Below are positions 8,388 through 17,453 of a stretch of 64,000 nt of DNA, piece by piece (positions within the stretch are counted from its first letter, which is position 1; the number at the start of each line of letters is the position of its first letter). The stretch is from Thermoactinomyces intermedius (GTDB lineage: Bacteria > Bacillota > Bacilli > Thermoactinomycetales > Thermoactinomycetaceae): assembly GCF_016055025.1 (NCBI RefSeq), contig NZ_JAECVW010000008.1. One strand, given 5' to 3'. Both the position numbers and the translations under genes were made by a program. The notes under the pieces are model-generated. The model saw only the letters and a list, made by a program, of their open reading frames with translations, did no database searches and was not told the origin of the DNA.

Positions 8388-9869
8388 ATGGAACGAAAAG
8401 AGAAAGATTACAGCCAATATTTTGTTGCACCCGATCTGAAAGCCGCCAAAAGACGGGGGAAGTCGGGTGTGGAAGTGATTCAATTTGATCAGATCCCCGA
8501 TAACATGCGTGGTGTCGGCGCGGGGAAGAAATATTTGATCCAAACTTACGGATGCCAAATGAATGTGCATGACAGCGAAACGATCGCCGGGATTCTGGAA
8601 CAAATGGGCTATGAACGGACAGACCGGGAAGATCAAGCGGACATTATTTTGCTGAATACGTGTGCCATTCGCGAAAATGCGGAAGACAAAGTGTTTGGCG
8701 AACTGGGACGCCTCAAACACCTGAAGTTGGAAAACCCGGATTTGATCCTCGGGGTATGCGGTTGCATGTCCCAGGAAGAAGTGGTTGTCAACCGGATCTT
8801 AAAAAGTTATCAGCATGTGGATTTGATCTTTGGCACACACAATATCCACCGCTTGCCGGTCTTGTTGCAAAACGCCTTGTTCAGCAAGGAAATGGTCGTG
8901 GAAGTATGGTCCAAAGAGGGCGATGTGGTCGAAAACATGCCCAAGAAGCGTGAAGACGGACTGCGTGCCTGGGTCAACATTATGTACGGATGTGACAAAT
9001 TCTGCACGTACTGTATTGTTCCTTATACACGGGGGAAAGAACGCAGCCGCCGTCCCGAAGACGTGTTGAATGAGATTCGCGAATTGGCGCGCAAAGGCTA
9101 TCAGGAAGTGACTTTGCTCGGACAAAACGTGAATGCTTACGGAAAAGATTTCACTGATATCAATTACCGGTTTGGTGACTTGATGGATGATGTCCGCAAA
9201 ATCGGCATTCCGCGTGTCCGGTTTACGACAAGCCACCCTCGTGATTTTGATGACCATCTGATCGAGGTTCTGGCCAAGCGCGGAAATCTGGTCGAGCACA
9301 TTCATCTGCCGGTTCAATCCGGAAGCTCGCAAATTTTGAAATTGATGGCACGCAAATATACCAGGGAGTCTTATCTCGAATTGGTCCGCAAAATCAAAAA
9401 AGCCATCCCCGATGTGGTGTTGACCACCGACATTATCGTGGGCTTCCCCGGAGAAACGGAAGAACAATTTGAAGAAACGCTGTCCCTTGTCCGGGAAGTG
9501 GAGTTTGATTCGGCGTTTACGTTTATTTACTCTCCGCGTGAGGGAACACCGGCCGCCAAAATGAAAGATGACGTGCCGATGGAAGTGAAAAAAGAACGCT
9601 TGCAACGTTTGAACGATCTGCAAAACGAAATCAGCCGCCGGAAAAACGAAGCGCTCCGCGGCCAGGTGGTGGAAGTTCTGGTGGAAGGCACAAGTAAGAA
9701 AAATCCGGATGTTTTGTCGGGGCGGACCCGTACCAACAAGCTGGTGAATTTCACGGGACCGAAACATCTGATCGGGAAATTTGCCCATGTCCGGATCGAT
9801 GAACCGCAGACCTGGACGTTAAAAGGAGTTTGGGTGGAAGAGGAACCTCTGACGAAAGTGGGAGGATAA
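8388..9869 (+). CDS. miaB: tRNA-2-methylthio-N6-dimethylallyladenosine synthase
   Basis: 493-residue radical SAM methylthiotransferase that adds the 2-methylthio group to i6A37 of tRNAs reading UNN codons. The N-terminal MTTase domain has YGCQMN, LNTCAIR and CGCMSQ, whose cysteines bind the auxiliary 4Fe-4S cluster; the radical SAM core has GCDKFCTYCIVPYTRG (CxxxCxxC); a TRAM domain ends the protein. ATG 8388 lies about nine bases after GAAAGGG. Its substrate is made by MiaA, encoded at 20209-21138. It is followed at one base by ricA, the same order as ymcB-ymcA in B. subtilis. Confidence 0.96.
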   Translation: MERKEKDYSQYFVAPDLKAAKRRGKSGVEVIQFDQIPDNMRGVGAGKKYLIQTYGCQMNVHDSETIAGILEQMGYERTDREDQADIILLNTCAIRENAEDKVFGELGRLKHLKLENPDLILGVCGCMSQEEVVVNRILKSYQHVDLIFGTHNIHRLPVLLQNALFSKEMVVEVWSKEGDVVENMPKKREDGLRAWVNIMYGCDKFCTYCIVPYTRGKERSRRPEDVLNEIRELARKGYQEVTLLGQNVNAYGKDFTDINYRFGDLMDDVRKIGIPRVRFTTSHPRDFDDHLIEVLAKRGNLVEHIHLPVQSGSSQILKLMARKYTRESYLELVRKIKKAIPDVVLTTDIIVGFPGETEEQFEETLSLVREVEFDSAFTFIYSPREGTPAAKMKDDVPMEVKKERLQRLNDLQNEISRRKNEALRGQVVEVLVEGTSKKNPDVLSGRTRTNKLVNFTGPKHLIGKFAHVRIDEPQTWTLKGVWVEEEPLTKVGG

Positions 9870-9870
9870 A

Positions 9871-10293
9871 ATGAACACCTCATTTGAAAACCATCCCGTG
9901 TTGGTGCAAGCCCGGCAGTTTGCGGACTTGATTTTAAAAAGCGAAGAAATCCAACGGTTTCGTGCCGCAGAAGCGCAGGTGAAAAAAAGCAAGACCGTCC
10001 AGAATTATATTGACACCATCAAGCGAAAGCAAAAAGAATTGGTCCATGCCAAGCATTATCAGAAAACCAAATATGCCCGCATCTTGGAAAAAGAACTGGA
10101 ACAGTTGAATCAGGAGCTGGAAAACCTCCCCATCGTCCGGGAGTATCAGCAGACGCAAGTGGGAGTGAATGATCTTTTGCAAACCATCCAGCAAGTGATT
10201 GGCACCACCGTTTCCAAAAAAGTGTCCGTTGAAACCGGTGGTGAAATCCGGCAGGGATGTGGAAGCGGCGGGCCTTGTGGCTGTTCGCGGTAA
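9871..10293 (+). CDS. ricA: RicA (YmcA/YlbF family) RNase Y-associated regulator
   Basis: 140-residue YmcA/YlbF-family protein. In B. subtilis RicA joins RicF and RicT in a complex that steers RNase Y cleavage and affects Spo0A phosphorylation and competence. The body is largely helical with a coiled-coil segment rich in Lys/Glu, and the C-terminus carries the CGSGGPCGC cysteine cluster expected for the Fe-S ligands of the complex. GGGAGG precedes the start and overlaps the end of miaB. The operon partner miaB is also a Fe-S enzyme. Confidence 0.9.
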   Translation: MNTSFENHPVLVQARQFADLILKSEEIQRFRAAEAQVKKSKTVQNYIDTIKRKQKELVHAKHYQKTKYARILEKELEQLNQELENLPIVREYQQTQVGVNDLLQTIQQVIGTTVSKKVSVETGGEIRQGCGSGGPCGCSR

Positions 10294-10303
10294 AAAAAAT
10301 TTT

Positions 10304-10333
10304 CCCCCGGGATGATTTCCCGGGGGTTTTTTT
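10304..10333 (+). terminator. Terminator after ricA
   Basis: CCCCCGGGA (10304-10312) pairs perfectly with TCCCGGGGG (10318-10326), followed by seven T. Confidence 0.93.
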
Positions 10334-10335
10334 GC

Positions 10336-10363
10336 ACCCTAGACAGTTGCCCTGCATACACTT
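10336..10363 (+). promoter_or_regulatory. Candidate mother-cell (sigma-E/sigma-K) promoter of cotE
   Basis: CATACACTT at 10355-10363 resembles both the sigma-E -10 (CATACAnT) and the sigma-K -10 (CATAnnnTA); AC at 10336-10337 is 17 bases upstream, as in sigma-K promoters. B. subtilis cotE has both types. Position just before cotE supports the call. Confidence 0.45.
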
Positions 10364-10393
10364 GTTATTGAATGATGCTTGGAGGAGGGAAGT

Positions 10394-10990
10394 ATGGTGT
10401 CATATCCAGATAGAGCCATGGAATACCGACAAATTATCACCAAGGCTGTATGCGGAAAAGGACGCAGATTCTTACAGTCCACGCACACAGTGAAGCCGCC
10501 GGAAAATATCCATACGATTTTGGGGGCATGGGTGATTAATCATCAGTACGAATGCACAAAAGTAGGGGAAGCCGTGGAAGTCAGCGGCAAGTACGATGTG
10601 AACATCTGGTATTCCACCAAAGGGAACACCAAAACCGATGTGATAAAAGAAACCGTTTATTACACCGAGCAAGTCCCGCTGAGCTATTATGACCGCAACA
10701 CCCGTGATTCCACCGTTACCGTCAGCGCCACGGTGACGCAGGCTCCCAACTGTGTGGAAGCATCCATCGCTTCGCACACGGATGGAATCGCTGACGGCAT
10801 TGTCGTCCGGGTTGAAAAAGAATTTGCAGTTGAAATGGTGGGACAAACGAAGATATGTGTACCGGTCTATCCGTTAGAATATGCAGAAACTGATGATAAA
10901 GATTTGGCGGGAAGCTATGAAGAACATGTGGATGAAGATTCTTTTGATGAACTGGATCCGGATTTGATCATCGATGACCTGGAAGATTAA
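10394..10990 (+). CDS. cotE: Outer spore coat morphogenetic protein CotE
   Basis: 198-residue spore coat morphogenetic protein that organises assembly of the outer coat in the mother cell. The family is recognised from EYRQIITKAVCGKGRR, LGAWVINHQYE, WYSTKGNTKTDV and a strongly acidic C-terminal tail (EEHVDEDSFDELDPDLIIDD). ATG 10394 follows GGAGGAG by about six bases; a TTG at 10379 is open but poorly placed. It is a single transcription unit between two hairpins and lies directly before the amidoligase-like gene, as in several Bacillales. Confidence 0.95.
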   Translation: MVSYPDRAMEYRQIITKAVCGKGRRFLQSTHTVKPPENIHTILGAWVINHQYECTKVGEAVEVSGKYDVNIWYSTKGNTKTDVIKETVYYTEQVPLSYYDRNTRDSTVTVSATVTQAPNCVEASIASHTDGIADGIVVRVEKEFAVEMVGQTKICVPVYPLEYAETDDKDLAGSYEEHVDEDSFDELDPDLIIDDLED

Positions 10991-11017
10991 TCAACGGATA
11001 TTCCTGCTGATACCGGG

Positions 11018-11049
11018 AACTGCTGGCACCCAGTCAGCAGTTTATTTTT
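11018..11049 (+). terminator. Hairpin after cotE
   Basis: AACTGCTG (11018-11025) pairs with CAGCAGTT (11035-11042); the tail TATTTTTG is short but T-rich. Confidence 0.65.
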
Positions 11050-11155
11050 GTGTTTGGATCCGAAAAACAACATTTAACCAATTGAGAAGCCAAGACATAA
11101 CATAGATCATAATGCTCTTGACAGAAAAAGGGGATGCACAGAAAGGGGAAAGGTT

Positions 11156-12547
11156 ATGGGAGCCGTCACCCTTCCATATATGGATGTGAACAATCAGCAA
11201 TCCATCAGAAATCTTTTGATTGAACAACAAGGAAGACTTGCCTCAACCATTCATCTGGAAAAGAGCGGATCGGTGGCCGTGTCTGAGCCGGTTTTGATAT
11301 TAAATGATGAAAGATATGTCCAAAGGACAAAAAATCCTTCGACTTGCCACCGGATCTTGCGGATGCACGGAATTCCCGTGCATTCCCATCATCAGCCGGT
11401 CTTGCGGGAGTACATGGTCGCCGTTTTCCAAACCAACGTGCTGGCGGTTTATTGTTCCAATCAACAAGGGGCCTGGTTGGCGGAGCCGAAGAGGAAACGG
11501 AAAAACAGTTTCCGGCGGGTCTCTTTGCAGGATCCGTCGCGGGAAGTGAGGAAAATCAAAGAATGGGCCGTCCGGGCTTTGTATGCGTTGGGGTTGGATT
11601 ACGGACTGGTGCGCCTGGCCGTGGGGCCCAACCGGAAATATTTTGTCCGGCAGGTGGTTTGTGATCCCGAGTTAAACAAAGAATTGAAACAAAGCTTTGT
11701 GAAAGCCGTACAAGAATATGTGAAAGAGTGTGTAAATCTTCCGGCCATATCCTGGAACCAGGTGGTGCTGGGAGCCGATCCGGAGTTTATCATGGAAGGA
11801 AGGTCCGGGGGATTATTGATTGCATCCCGGTATTTCCCGGTGAAAGGGAGGGTGGGGTGCGATGCGATCTGGATGAACCAAAACCGTTCCTTAAAGCCGC
11901 TGGTGGAGATCCGGCCGGAGCCGACTTCAGATCCGCGCGCACTGGCTATCAACATTTTTAAAGGGCTGTTGTACGCAGCCAAAAAAACAGGACGCGCACC
12001 GGCAAAATGGCTGGCCGGCGCATTGCCGCACCATGCTTTCCCGTTGGGAGGGCATATCCACTTCAGTGGTGTTCAACCAAACTTTAAATTGTTGCGGGCT
12101 TTGGACAACTATTTGGCGTTATTGTTGGCGATCGTGGAAGATCCGCAGGGGATCGGGCGCCGCCCCAAGTACGGGTTTTTGGGGGATTTCCGGTATCAGG
12201 ACCACGGCGGGTTTGAATACCGGACGTTACCCAGTTGGCTGATTTCCCCCACCCTGACCAAAGGGGTTTTTGTCGTGGCGAAGTTGATTGCCATCCACTA
12301 CCGGTATTTGAATTATTATCCGCTGGACGAGGAAGAAGTCCAAGAAGCGTATTATCAGGGGGATAAAGAGGTGCTGGCCGAGTGGTTGCCCGTGTTGTGG
12401 AGCGAATTGAAGAAATGCCCTTATTACGTACGTAATAAGGAATATCTGGATAAATTCTACAGATACCTGACTTCGGGATCCACCTGGAACGAATCGCAAG
12501 ATATCCGAAAAGTGTGGAAATTGCCGCCCTACCACAAGAAAAAATAA
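11156..12547 (+). CDS. Putative amidoligase (phage phiEco32-like COOH-NH2 ligase type)
   Basis: 463 residues. The C-terminal two thirds match the pattern of the COOH-NH2 ligase-like (glutamine-synthetase-fold) putative amidoligases: GADPEF at about residues 206-211, then GCDAIW, EIRPEPTSDP, GGHIHFSG near 298-305 and FEYRTLPSW near 353. Such enzymes are predicted to form isopeptide or amide bonds using ATP. The N-terminal 140 residues are a separate region with a basic stretch (PKRKRKNSFRR). No signal peptide is seen. AGGGGAAAGG precedes ATG 11156. Position between cotE and mutS suggests, without proving, a role in spore coat or peptide cross-linking. Substrate and activity are untested. Confidence 0.75.
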   Translation: MGAVTLPYMDVNNQQSIRNLLIEQQGRLASTIHLEKSGSVAVSEPVLILNDERYVQRTKNPSTCHRILRMHGIPVHSHHQPVLREYMVAVFQTNVLAVYCSNQQGAWLAEPKRKRKNSFRRVSLQDPSREVRKIKEWAVRALYALGLDYGLVRLAVGPNRKYFVRQVVCDPELNKELKQSFVKAVQEYVKECVNLPAISWNQVVLGADPEFIMEGRSGGLLIASRYFPVKGRVGCDAIWMNQNRSLKPLVEIRPEPTSDPRALAINIFKGLLYAAKKTGRAPAKWLAGALPHHAFPLGGHIHFSGVQPNFKLLRALDNYLALLLAIVEDPQGIGRRPKYGFLGDFRYQDHGGFEYRTLPSWLISPTLTKGVFVVAKLIAIHYRYLNYYPLDEEEVQEAYYQGDKEVLAEWLPVLWSELKKCPYYVRNKEYLDKFYRYLTSGSTWNESQDIRKVWKLPPYHKKK

Positions 12548-12621
12548 TGGAAAAGTGGGACGGTGCCCTGATTCATGTTAAAATATTGCAGTGAAAAATA
12601 TTGTAACGGAGGCAGAGAACT

Positions 12622-15600
12622 TTGGCAAAATATACTCCGATGATTCAGCAATACTTGTCGATCAAGGCACAATATCCGGATGCCTTCTTATTTTTTCGTT
12701 TAGGCGATTTTTACGAGATGTTTGTGCGCCCATAAGGACTTATAGGGAATCTGCCCTTGGCAAGGCAGTGGGTGAGGGACGCGGCAAACACCCATCATCG
12801 ACCAACTGACCCGGAGGGGAAACCTGAAGGGGAGTGTAGCATGTTGGTAAAGTCACGAGTCACGAAGCTGCCATCGTGCGACTGAGTGGCGAGATGAAAA
12901 GTTGTGAATGAGGATGAAAGCTGGATTGCTTGAATGACAGCCCGAGCCGGTTGATCGTAGCCCATGGCGGAAGGCAGCTGTATACGCCATGCAGCCGTGA
13001 TGATTCGCAGAAAGACATGGCGGTCATCGGTGCGTCCTGCGGCTGGGCAGCCTCTGTCAGAGGAAAAGGGCGAACGTCACATCCGACATCACAACGTGCC
13101 TGTCTCTATAAGTCTAAATGGGGATCACCTGAGTCGGAATGCCTGCCTGTCGGGCTATGGCCATCAGGGCCTGAATATCCGATATGGTGACGGAGCCCCC
13201 GTAGTAGTCTGAGCCGGGGAAAGCCCGGTACACGGCGAAGGGGGGCAGCTTGCTCGGGTTTTATACGACAAAGGAAGAAGCGTGAGGCTTTATGAGAAAT
13301 CCTGAGTACGTATTAAACAGTCTGGCCGCAAAGTCCGGCGATTCAACCTATTTGTTCCAAAGGATTTACCGGAATTTGTACAACCCGCGGTTTTATCAAA
13401 AGGCATACCAGGAACTGATCCGCCGGTTCCCTCAGGCAAGACACCGGAAACTCCTTCCCGGACAGCTGGAAGCCTTGATAAAGGAATTGAAAAACGAAAC
13501 CTATCAGCCGGCACCCTTTCCCGGCGCCGGGAAGACGGAACCGCTCCGGGATTGCCTGGTGGCATGGATTGTCCGCATGCTACTCGAGGCGATCTACGAG
13601 GGTTCTTTTTCGGACTTGTCCCATGGTTACCGTTCTCACCGAAGCTGCCATACCGCTTTGTTGCAAGTAAAGAAAAATTTTTCCGGTGTCAAATGGTTGC
13701 TGCACGGAAGCCTGCATTCTTTTTTTCCTTCCATTTCCTTTGAAGTGCTGCGTTCCCTTCTCAGAAAAAGGATTGAGGATGAAAAGTTCATCCGGCTCAT
13801 CAACAAGTTTTTGCGGGCAGGATGGTTTGAGGATTGGCAATTTCACCGCACCTTCAGCGGGGTTCCCGTGGGCGGATGGATCAGCCCGGTTTTGGTCAAT
13901 ATTTATTTCCATGCGTTGGACCGTCACGTGGAAACGCTGATCCGTGAGTTTTCCAAAGGAAAGAAGCGCAGGGTGAATCCGGCTTACGAGAAGCTTCTTG
14001 CCCGAATCAAACAGGTGGAACAAAGAAGAAGGGATGCAGAAAACGAAGCGGAAAAAGAGGATTTGAAACGGCTGCAACAACAATGGACAAAGCAGTTGAA
14101 ACAAATTCCCCGGGAAGATCCGTGGGATCCGGCTTATAAACGGCTCGTGTATACGCGTTATGCCGGGGAGATCTTATTGGGGGTGACCGGTTCCAAGAAG
14201 GAATCCTCCGCCATCGGGAATGAGATTGTCCGGTTTTTGCAACAGGAATTGAACCTTCCTTTTTCCCGCGAAGCACTCGATTTAAAACATGCCAAAAAAC
14301 ATGTGCGGTTTCTCGGATACGACATCACCGTCAAAGAGCAGTGCAAACTGCTTCTTCCCAAAGAGGTCCGGATCAAAAGGCTGTATCAATTCGGGGCGGT
14401 GAAAGAACAAAACGGCAAGCTGAAGCCGGTACATAAGAAGGAACTGGTTCATCTTTCCGATGCAAAGATCCTGCACGTTTATAACCGGGAGATCCGGCGC
14501 ATGTACCGTTATTACCAATTGGCGGAGAATGTCAGCACTTTGTCGCGGTATGCCCATTTGCTGAAATTCAGCATGTATAAAACGTTGGCCATGAAATACA
14601 GGTGCTCCGTGCACCAACTTTTGAAGAAGTACATGCATGCGGGGGTCTTTCGGGTACCGGTTGAAACCGGAGACGGGGAAAAAGCGTTTGCCACCTTCCA
14701 TGACGAAGGGTTTCAATGCAAGGACGATCCCATCTGCCATGGCGATGTCGACCGGATGGACGGATCCGAACCGCCGGACCAAGGCCGGATTTGAGCAAGC
14801 GGAGAGCCGTATACGCCGAGAGGTGTACGTACGGTTCGGAGAGGGGTTCAGAGAAACCTGCCGTCAGAAGGCGGCAAGGCGCTTTGTTCCTACTCTACTT
14901 CGAAGATGCCGAAAAAGCAGCCGAAGAGCTCGAGATTACATTGACCAGCCGGGATGGCGGCAGTGAACGCATTCCCATGTGCGGGGTTCCTTATCATTCG
15001 GCTCACACCTATGTGGAAAAACTGATTGATCAGGGATATAAAGTCGCCATCTGTGAGCAGGTGGAAGATCCTTCCGCTGCCAAAGGGGTGGTCAAGCGGG
15101 AAGTGGTTCGCGTGATCACGCCCGGGACCATCATGGAAGAAAACATGCTGGTTGACCAGGAAAACAATTTCTTGGTGACACTGACCGGAAGCGCGAATCA
15201 AATGGCATTGGCAGCAGTGGATCTGTCCACGGGAGAGTGCCACATCACGGAGATGGGCGGTTCGCTGGACGGAATTTTGGATGAAATTTCTTCCTATCAG
15301 CCGAAGGAAATCGTGTTGGATGTATCCCTGGCAGAGCAAGCGGCGGTGAAAGAACAAATTGAAACCCGCTTAAAATGTTTGATCACGCCGCATGACCTGG
15401 ATGCCGGTTCCGAAAAGAAATTGTCCGAAGAGTTGCCGGCGCAGTTTCCGCAATATCCCGAGTTGTGCGATACCCCGTTTTTGCGAAAAGTGGTCGCTTT
15501 GTTATTCTCTTATCTGAAACAAACACAAAAGCGGGCTTTGCATCATTTGCAGCGGTTGCACCGGTATGACGCCAAGCAGTATATGATGTTGGATGAAGCG

Positions 15601-17424
15601 GCGAGAAGAAACCTGGAATTGACGGCAACGCTTGGCGAAGGAAAGAAAAAAGGTTCGCTTTTGTGGCTGTTGGATCAAACGGCCACCGCAATGGGAAGCC
15701 GTTTGTTGAAAAAGTGGCTGGACAAGCCGCTTCTGTCACTGGAAGAGATCACCCGGCGCCAAAATATGGTGGAAGCATTGCTTTCTGATTTTTTGTTGCT
15801 GGATGAAGTGCGGGACCGGATGAAGCAGGTTTATGATTTGGAACGGCTGGCAGCGCGCATTTCTTACGGATCGGCGAATGCGCGGGATTTAAACAGCGTG
15901 AAAAGATCGCTTTCCATCATTCCTGAACTGAAAGAAAAATTGTTGCAATCCGACTCCCGGCCGCTGAAGGAATTGGCGGAAAAAATGGATGAGTTGACGG
16001 ATGTCAAAAACCTCATCGACGAAGCGTTGGTGGAAGAAGCACCGGTTTCCGTCAAGGAAGGCGGCATCATCCGCGAAGGCTTCCATGAAAAATTGGATCA
16101 ATTGCGGAAGATCCAGAAAGACGGGAAAAGCTGGATTGCCGAGCTGGAGCAAAAAGAAAGAGACCTGACGGGAATCAAGTCGTTAAAAATCCGTTATAAC
16201 CGGGTGTTCGGCTATTATATCGAGGTCACCAAGTCCAATCTGCATCTGGTTCCCAAAGACCGGTATCACCGCAAGCAAACGCTCGCCAATTCGGAACGGT
16301 ATATCACGCCGGAATTAAAAGAACGGGAACAGCTCATCTTAAATGCCTCGGAAAGATCCGTGGAACTGGAATATGAACTGTTTACAAAAGTCCGGGATCA
16401 GGTGGCGGCCCAAGTTCAACGTTTGCAATCGCTGGCCGGGCGGGTGGCCGAGTTGGATGTTTTGCACGCCTTTGCGCTGATTGCCCAAAAGTATCAGTAT
16501 GTCCGTCCGAAAGTGCATACGGGCAGTCAGCTGAAAATCAAAGCAGGCCGCCATCCGGTCGTCGAAGCCGTGAACCATACGGGGGAATTTGTTGCCAATG
16601 ATGCGGAGTTGGACCAGGAAAACCGCCAGGTCCTGTTGGTGACGGGACCGAACATGGCCGGAAAAAGCACATACATGAGACAAGTGGCTTTGATTGTGAT
16701 CTTAAGCCAGATCGGAAGTTTCGTTCCGGCGGAAGAAGCGGAAATTTCCATAGTGGACCGCGTGTTTACCCGGATCGGGGCGGCAGATGATTTGACCGGC
16801 GGGCGGAGCACGTTTATGGTGGAGATGTCTGAAACCTGCCATGCCCTGAAGGAGGCCACCCGGCGGAGCTTGATCCTCTTGGACGAAGTGGGCCGGGGGA
16901 CATCCACTTATGACGGAATGGCGCTCGCGCATGCCATCGTGGAATACATTCATGATCATGTGGGGGCCAAGACATTGTTTTCCACCCATTATCATGAGTT
17001 GACAAAGCTGGAAGAATCGTTGTCCCGGCTGAAAAATGTGCATGCCCAATGCATCGAGCGGAACGGAAAGGTGGTCTTTTTGCACCGGATTGTCCCGGGA
17101 GGGGCGGACCGCAGTTACGGGATTCAGGTGGCCGAGCTGGCCGGGCTGCCAAAAGAAGTGATCACAAGAGCCAAGCAGCTGTTGGCCGAATTGGAAAACG
17201 GCACCCCCGGAGCTTCAAACACGGGTGTTTCCCCGGATTCGTCGGGGCAGTTGTCCTTGTTCGATCCGTTGGAAATTCAGCCGGCAGCCCGGGAGACAGC
17301 CGCTTCGTCTTTGACCCCCGAAGAACAAGAAATTTTGGAGGCCGTCCGCAAGTGGGACTTAATGAATAAGACTCCGTTTGAATGCATGCAGTTTTTGCAT
17401 GAGATCAAACAAAAATTAAATTAA
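12622..17424 (+). CDS. mutS: DNA mismatch repair protein MutS, split by a group II intron
   Basis: Mismatch-recognition ATPase. Exon 1 is 12622-12723 (TTG start, GGAGG upstream; reads MAKYTPMIQQYLSIKAQYP to GDFYEMF, 34 codons). Exon 2 is 14899-17424, resuming with FEDAEKAAEELEITLTSRD. Joined, they give about 875 residues in one frame, the normal MutS length, with the Walker A motif GPNMAGKSTYMR, the ABC signature region STFMVEM and LLDEVGRGTSTYDG. Without splicing, translation stops after three intron codons at TAA 12733-12735, so a working MutS requires removal of the intron. All downstream motifs are intact, suggesting the gene is still used. mutL follows 29 bases downstream and probably shares the transcript. 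Confidence 0.92.
12955..13018 (+). other. Candidate exon-binding sites EBS2 and EBS1 of the intron
   Basis: EBS2 TCGTAG (12955-12960) pairs with IBS2 TTACGA (12711-12716), five Watson-Crick pairs and one G-U. EBS1 AGACAT (13013-13018) pairs with IBS1 ATGTTT (12718-12723), again five plus one G-U. They lie 231 and 289 bases from the intron start, spacing typical of bacterial introns. A13012, just before EBS1, could pair with T14899, the first base of exon 2 (delta-delta'). Confidence 0.6.
13292..14794 (+). CDS. Group II intron maturase with a degenerate, catalytically dead reverse transcriptase
   Basis: 500-residue LtrA-like intron-encoded protein, uninterrupted. The N-terminus (LFQRIYRNLYNPRFYQKAYQEL), the fingers (LSHGYRSHRSCHTALLQVKK) and the thumb/maturase domain X (LSDAKILHVYNREIRRMYRYYQLAENVSTL onward, about residues 388-455, given only to locate it) are recognisable. 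The RT catalytic residues are lost: motif A DIxxxFD is SLHSFFP (S140, P146), the PQGG motif is PVGG (V193), and YADD is YAGE (290-293). The region that normally carries RPLGIP is shortened. There is no HNH endonuclease domain. An open frame with a conserved splicing domain implies selection for splicing of mutS rather than mobility. Start ATG 13292 has GTGAGG six bases upstream. Confidence 0.9.
   Translation: MRNPEYVLNSLAAKSGDSTYLFQRIYRNLYNPRFYQKAYQELIRRFPQARHRKLLPGQLEALIKELKNETYQPAPFPGAGKTEPLRDCLVAWIVRMLLEAIYEGSFSDLSHGYRSHRSCHTALLQVKKNFSGVKWLLHGSLHSFFPSISFEVLRSLLRKRIEDEKFIRLINKFLRAGWFEDWQFHRTFSGVPVGGWISPVLVNIYFHALDRHVETLIREFSKGKKRRVNPAYEKLLARIKQVEQRRRDAENEAEKEDLKRLQQQWTKQLKQIPREDPWDPAYKRLVYTRYAGEILLGVTGSKKESSAIGNEIVRFLQQELNLPFSREALDLKHAKKHVRFLGYDITVKEQCKLLLPKEVRIKRLYQFGAVKEQNGKLKPVHKKELVHLSDAKILHVYNREIRRMYRYYQLAENVSTLSRYAHLLKFSMYKTLAMKYRCSVHQLLKKYMHAGVFRVPVETGDGEKAFATFHDEGFQCKDDPICHGDVDRMDGSEPPDQGRI
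14804..14898 (+). other. Intron domains V and VI with branch point
   Basis: Domain V (14804-14837): an 8-bp lower stem, two-base CG bulge at 14829-14830, 5-bp upper stem and GAGA loop. Domain VI: AGAG (14840-14843) pairs with CTCT (14893-14896), then an unpaired A at 14892, then GGG (14844-14846) with CCT (14889-14891), topped by a GC-rich stem around 14857-14880. A14892 is the predicted branch-point adenosine. Confidence 0.85.
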
Positions 17425-17453
17425 TCAACGCGGAAAAAGGAGGGGAGTGGATC

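Larger units (their letters stand above)
12724..14898 (+). mobile_element. Group II intron inserted in mutS
   Basis: 2175-nt group II intron in the sense orientation. The 5' end is GTGCG, matching the GUGYG consensus, and the 3' end is CTAC, ending in the expected AY. Domain V is 14804-14837 (34 nt) with the catalytic AGC triad, GAGA tetraloop and two-base CG bulge. Domain VI follows with a bulged A at 14892, seven bases from the 3' end. A maturase-like ORF lies in domain IV. Candidate EBS2 (TCGTAG, 12955-12960) and EBS1 (AGACAT, 13013-13018) pair with exon bases 12711-12716 and 12718-12723. The boundaries also restore the conserved DFYEMF-FEDA motif of MutS. Confidence 0.92.

Noticed and set aside
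8799..9788. 329-codon minus-strand frame opposite miaB
   Set aside because: Antisense shadow of a conserved radical SAM enzyme, no family match.
12847..12852. GTAAAG as an alternative EBS2 pairing with TTTTAC of exon 1
   Set aside because: It lies only 123 bases into the intron and pairs with bases too far from the splice site; TCGTAG at 12955-12960 has better geometry.
14716..14898. Apparent N-terminal extension of MutS in frame with exon 2
   Set aside because: These bases belong to the 3' part of the group II intron (domains V and VI); the true N-terminus is exon 1 at 12622-12723.
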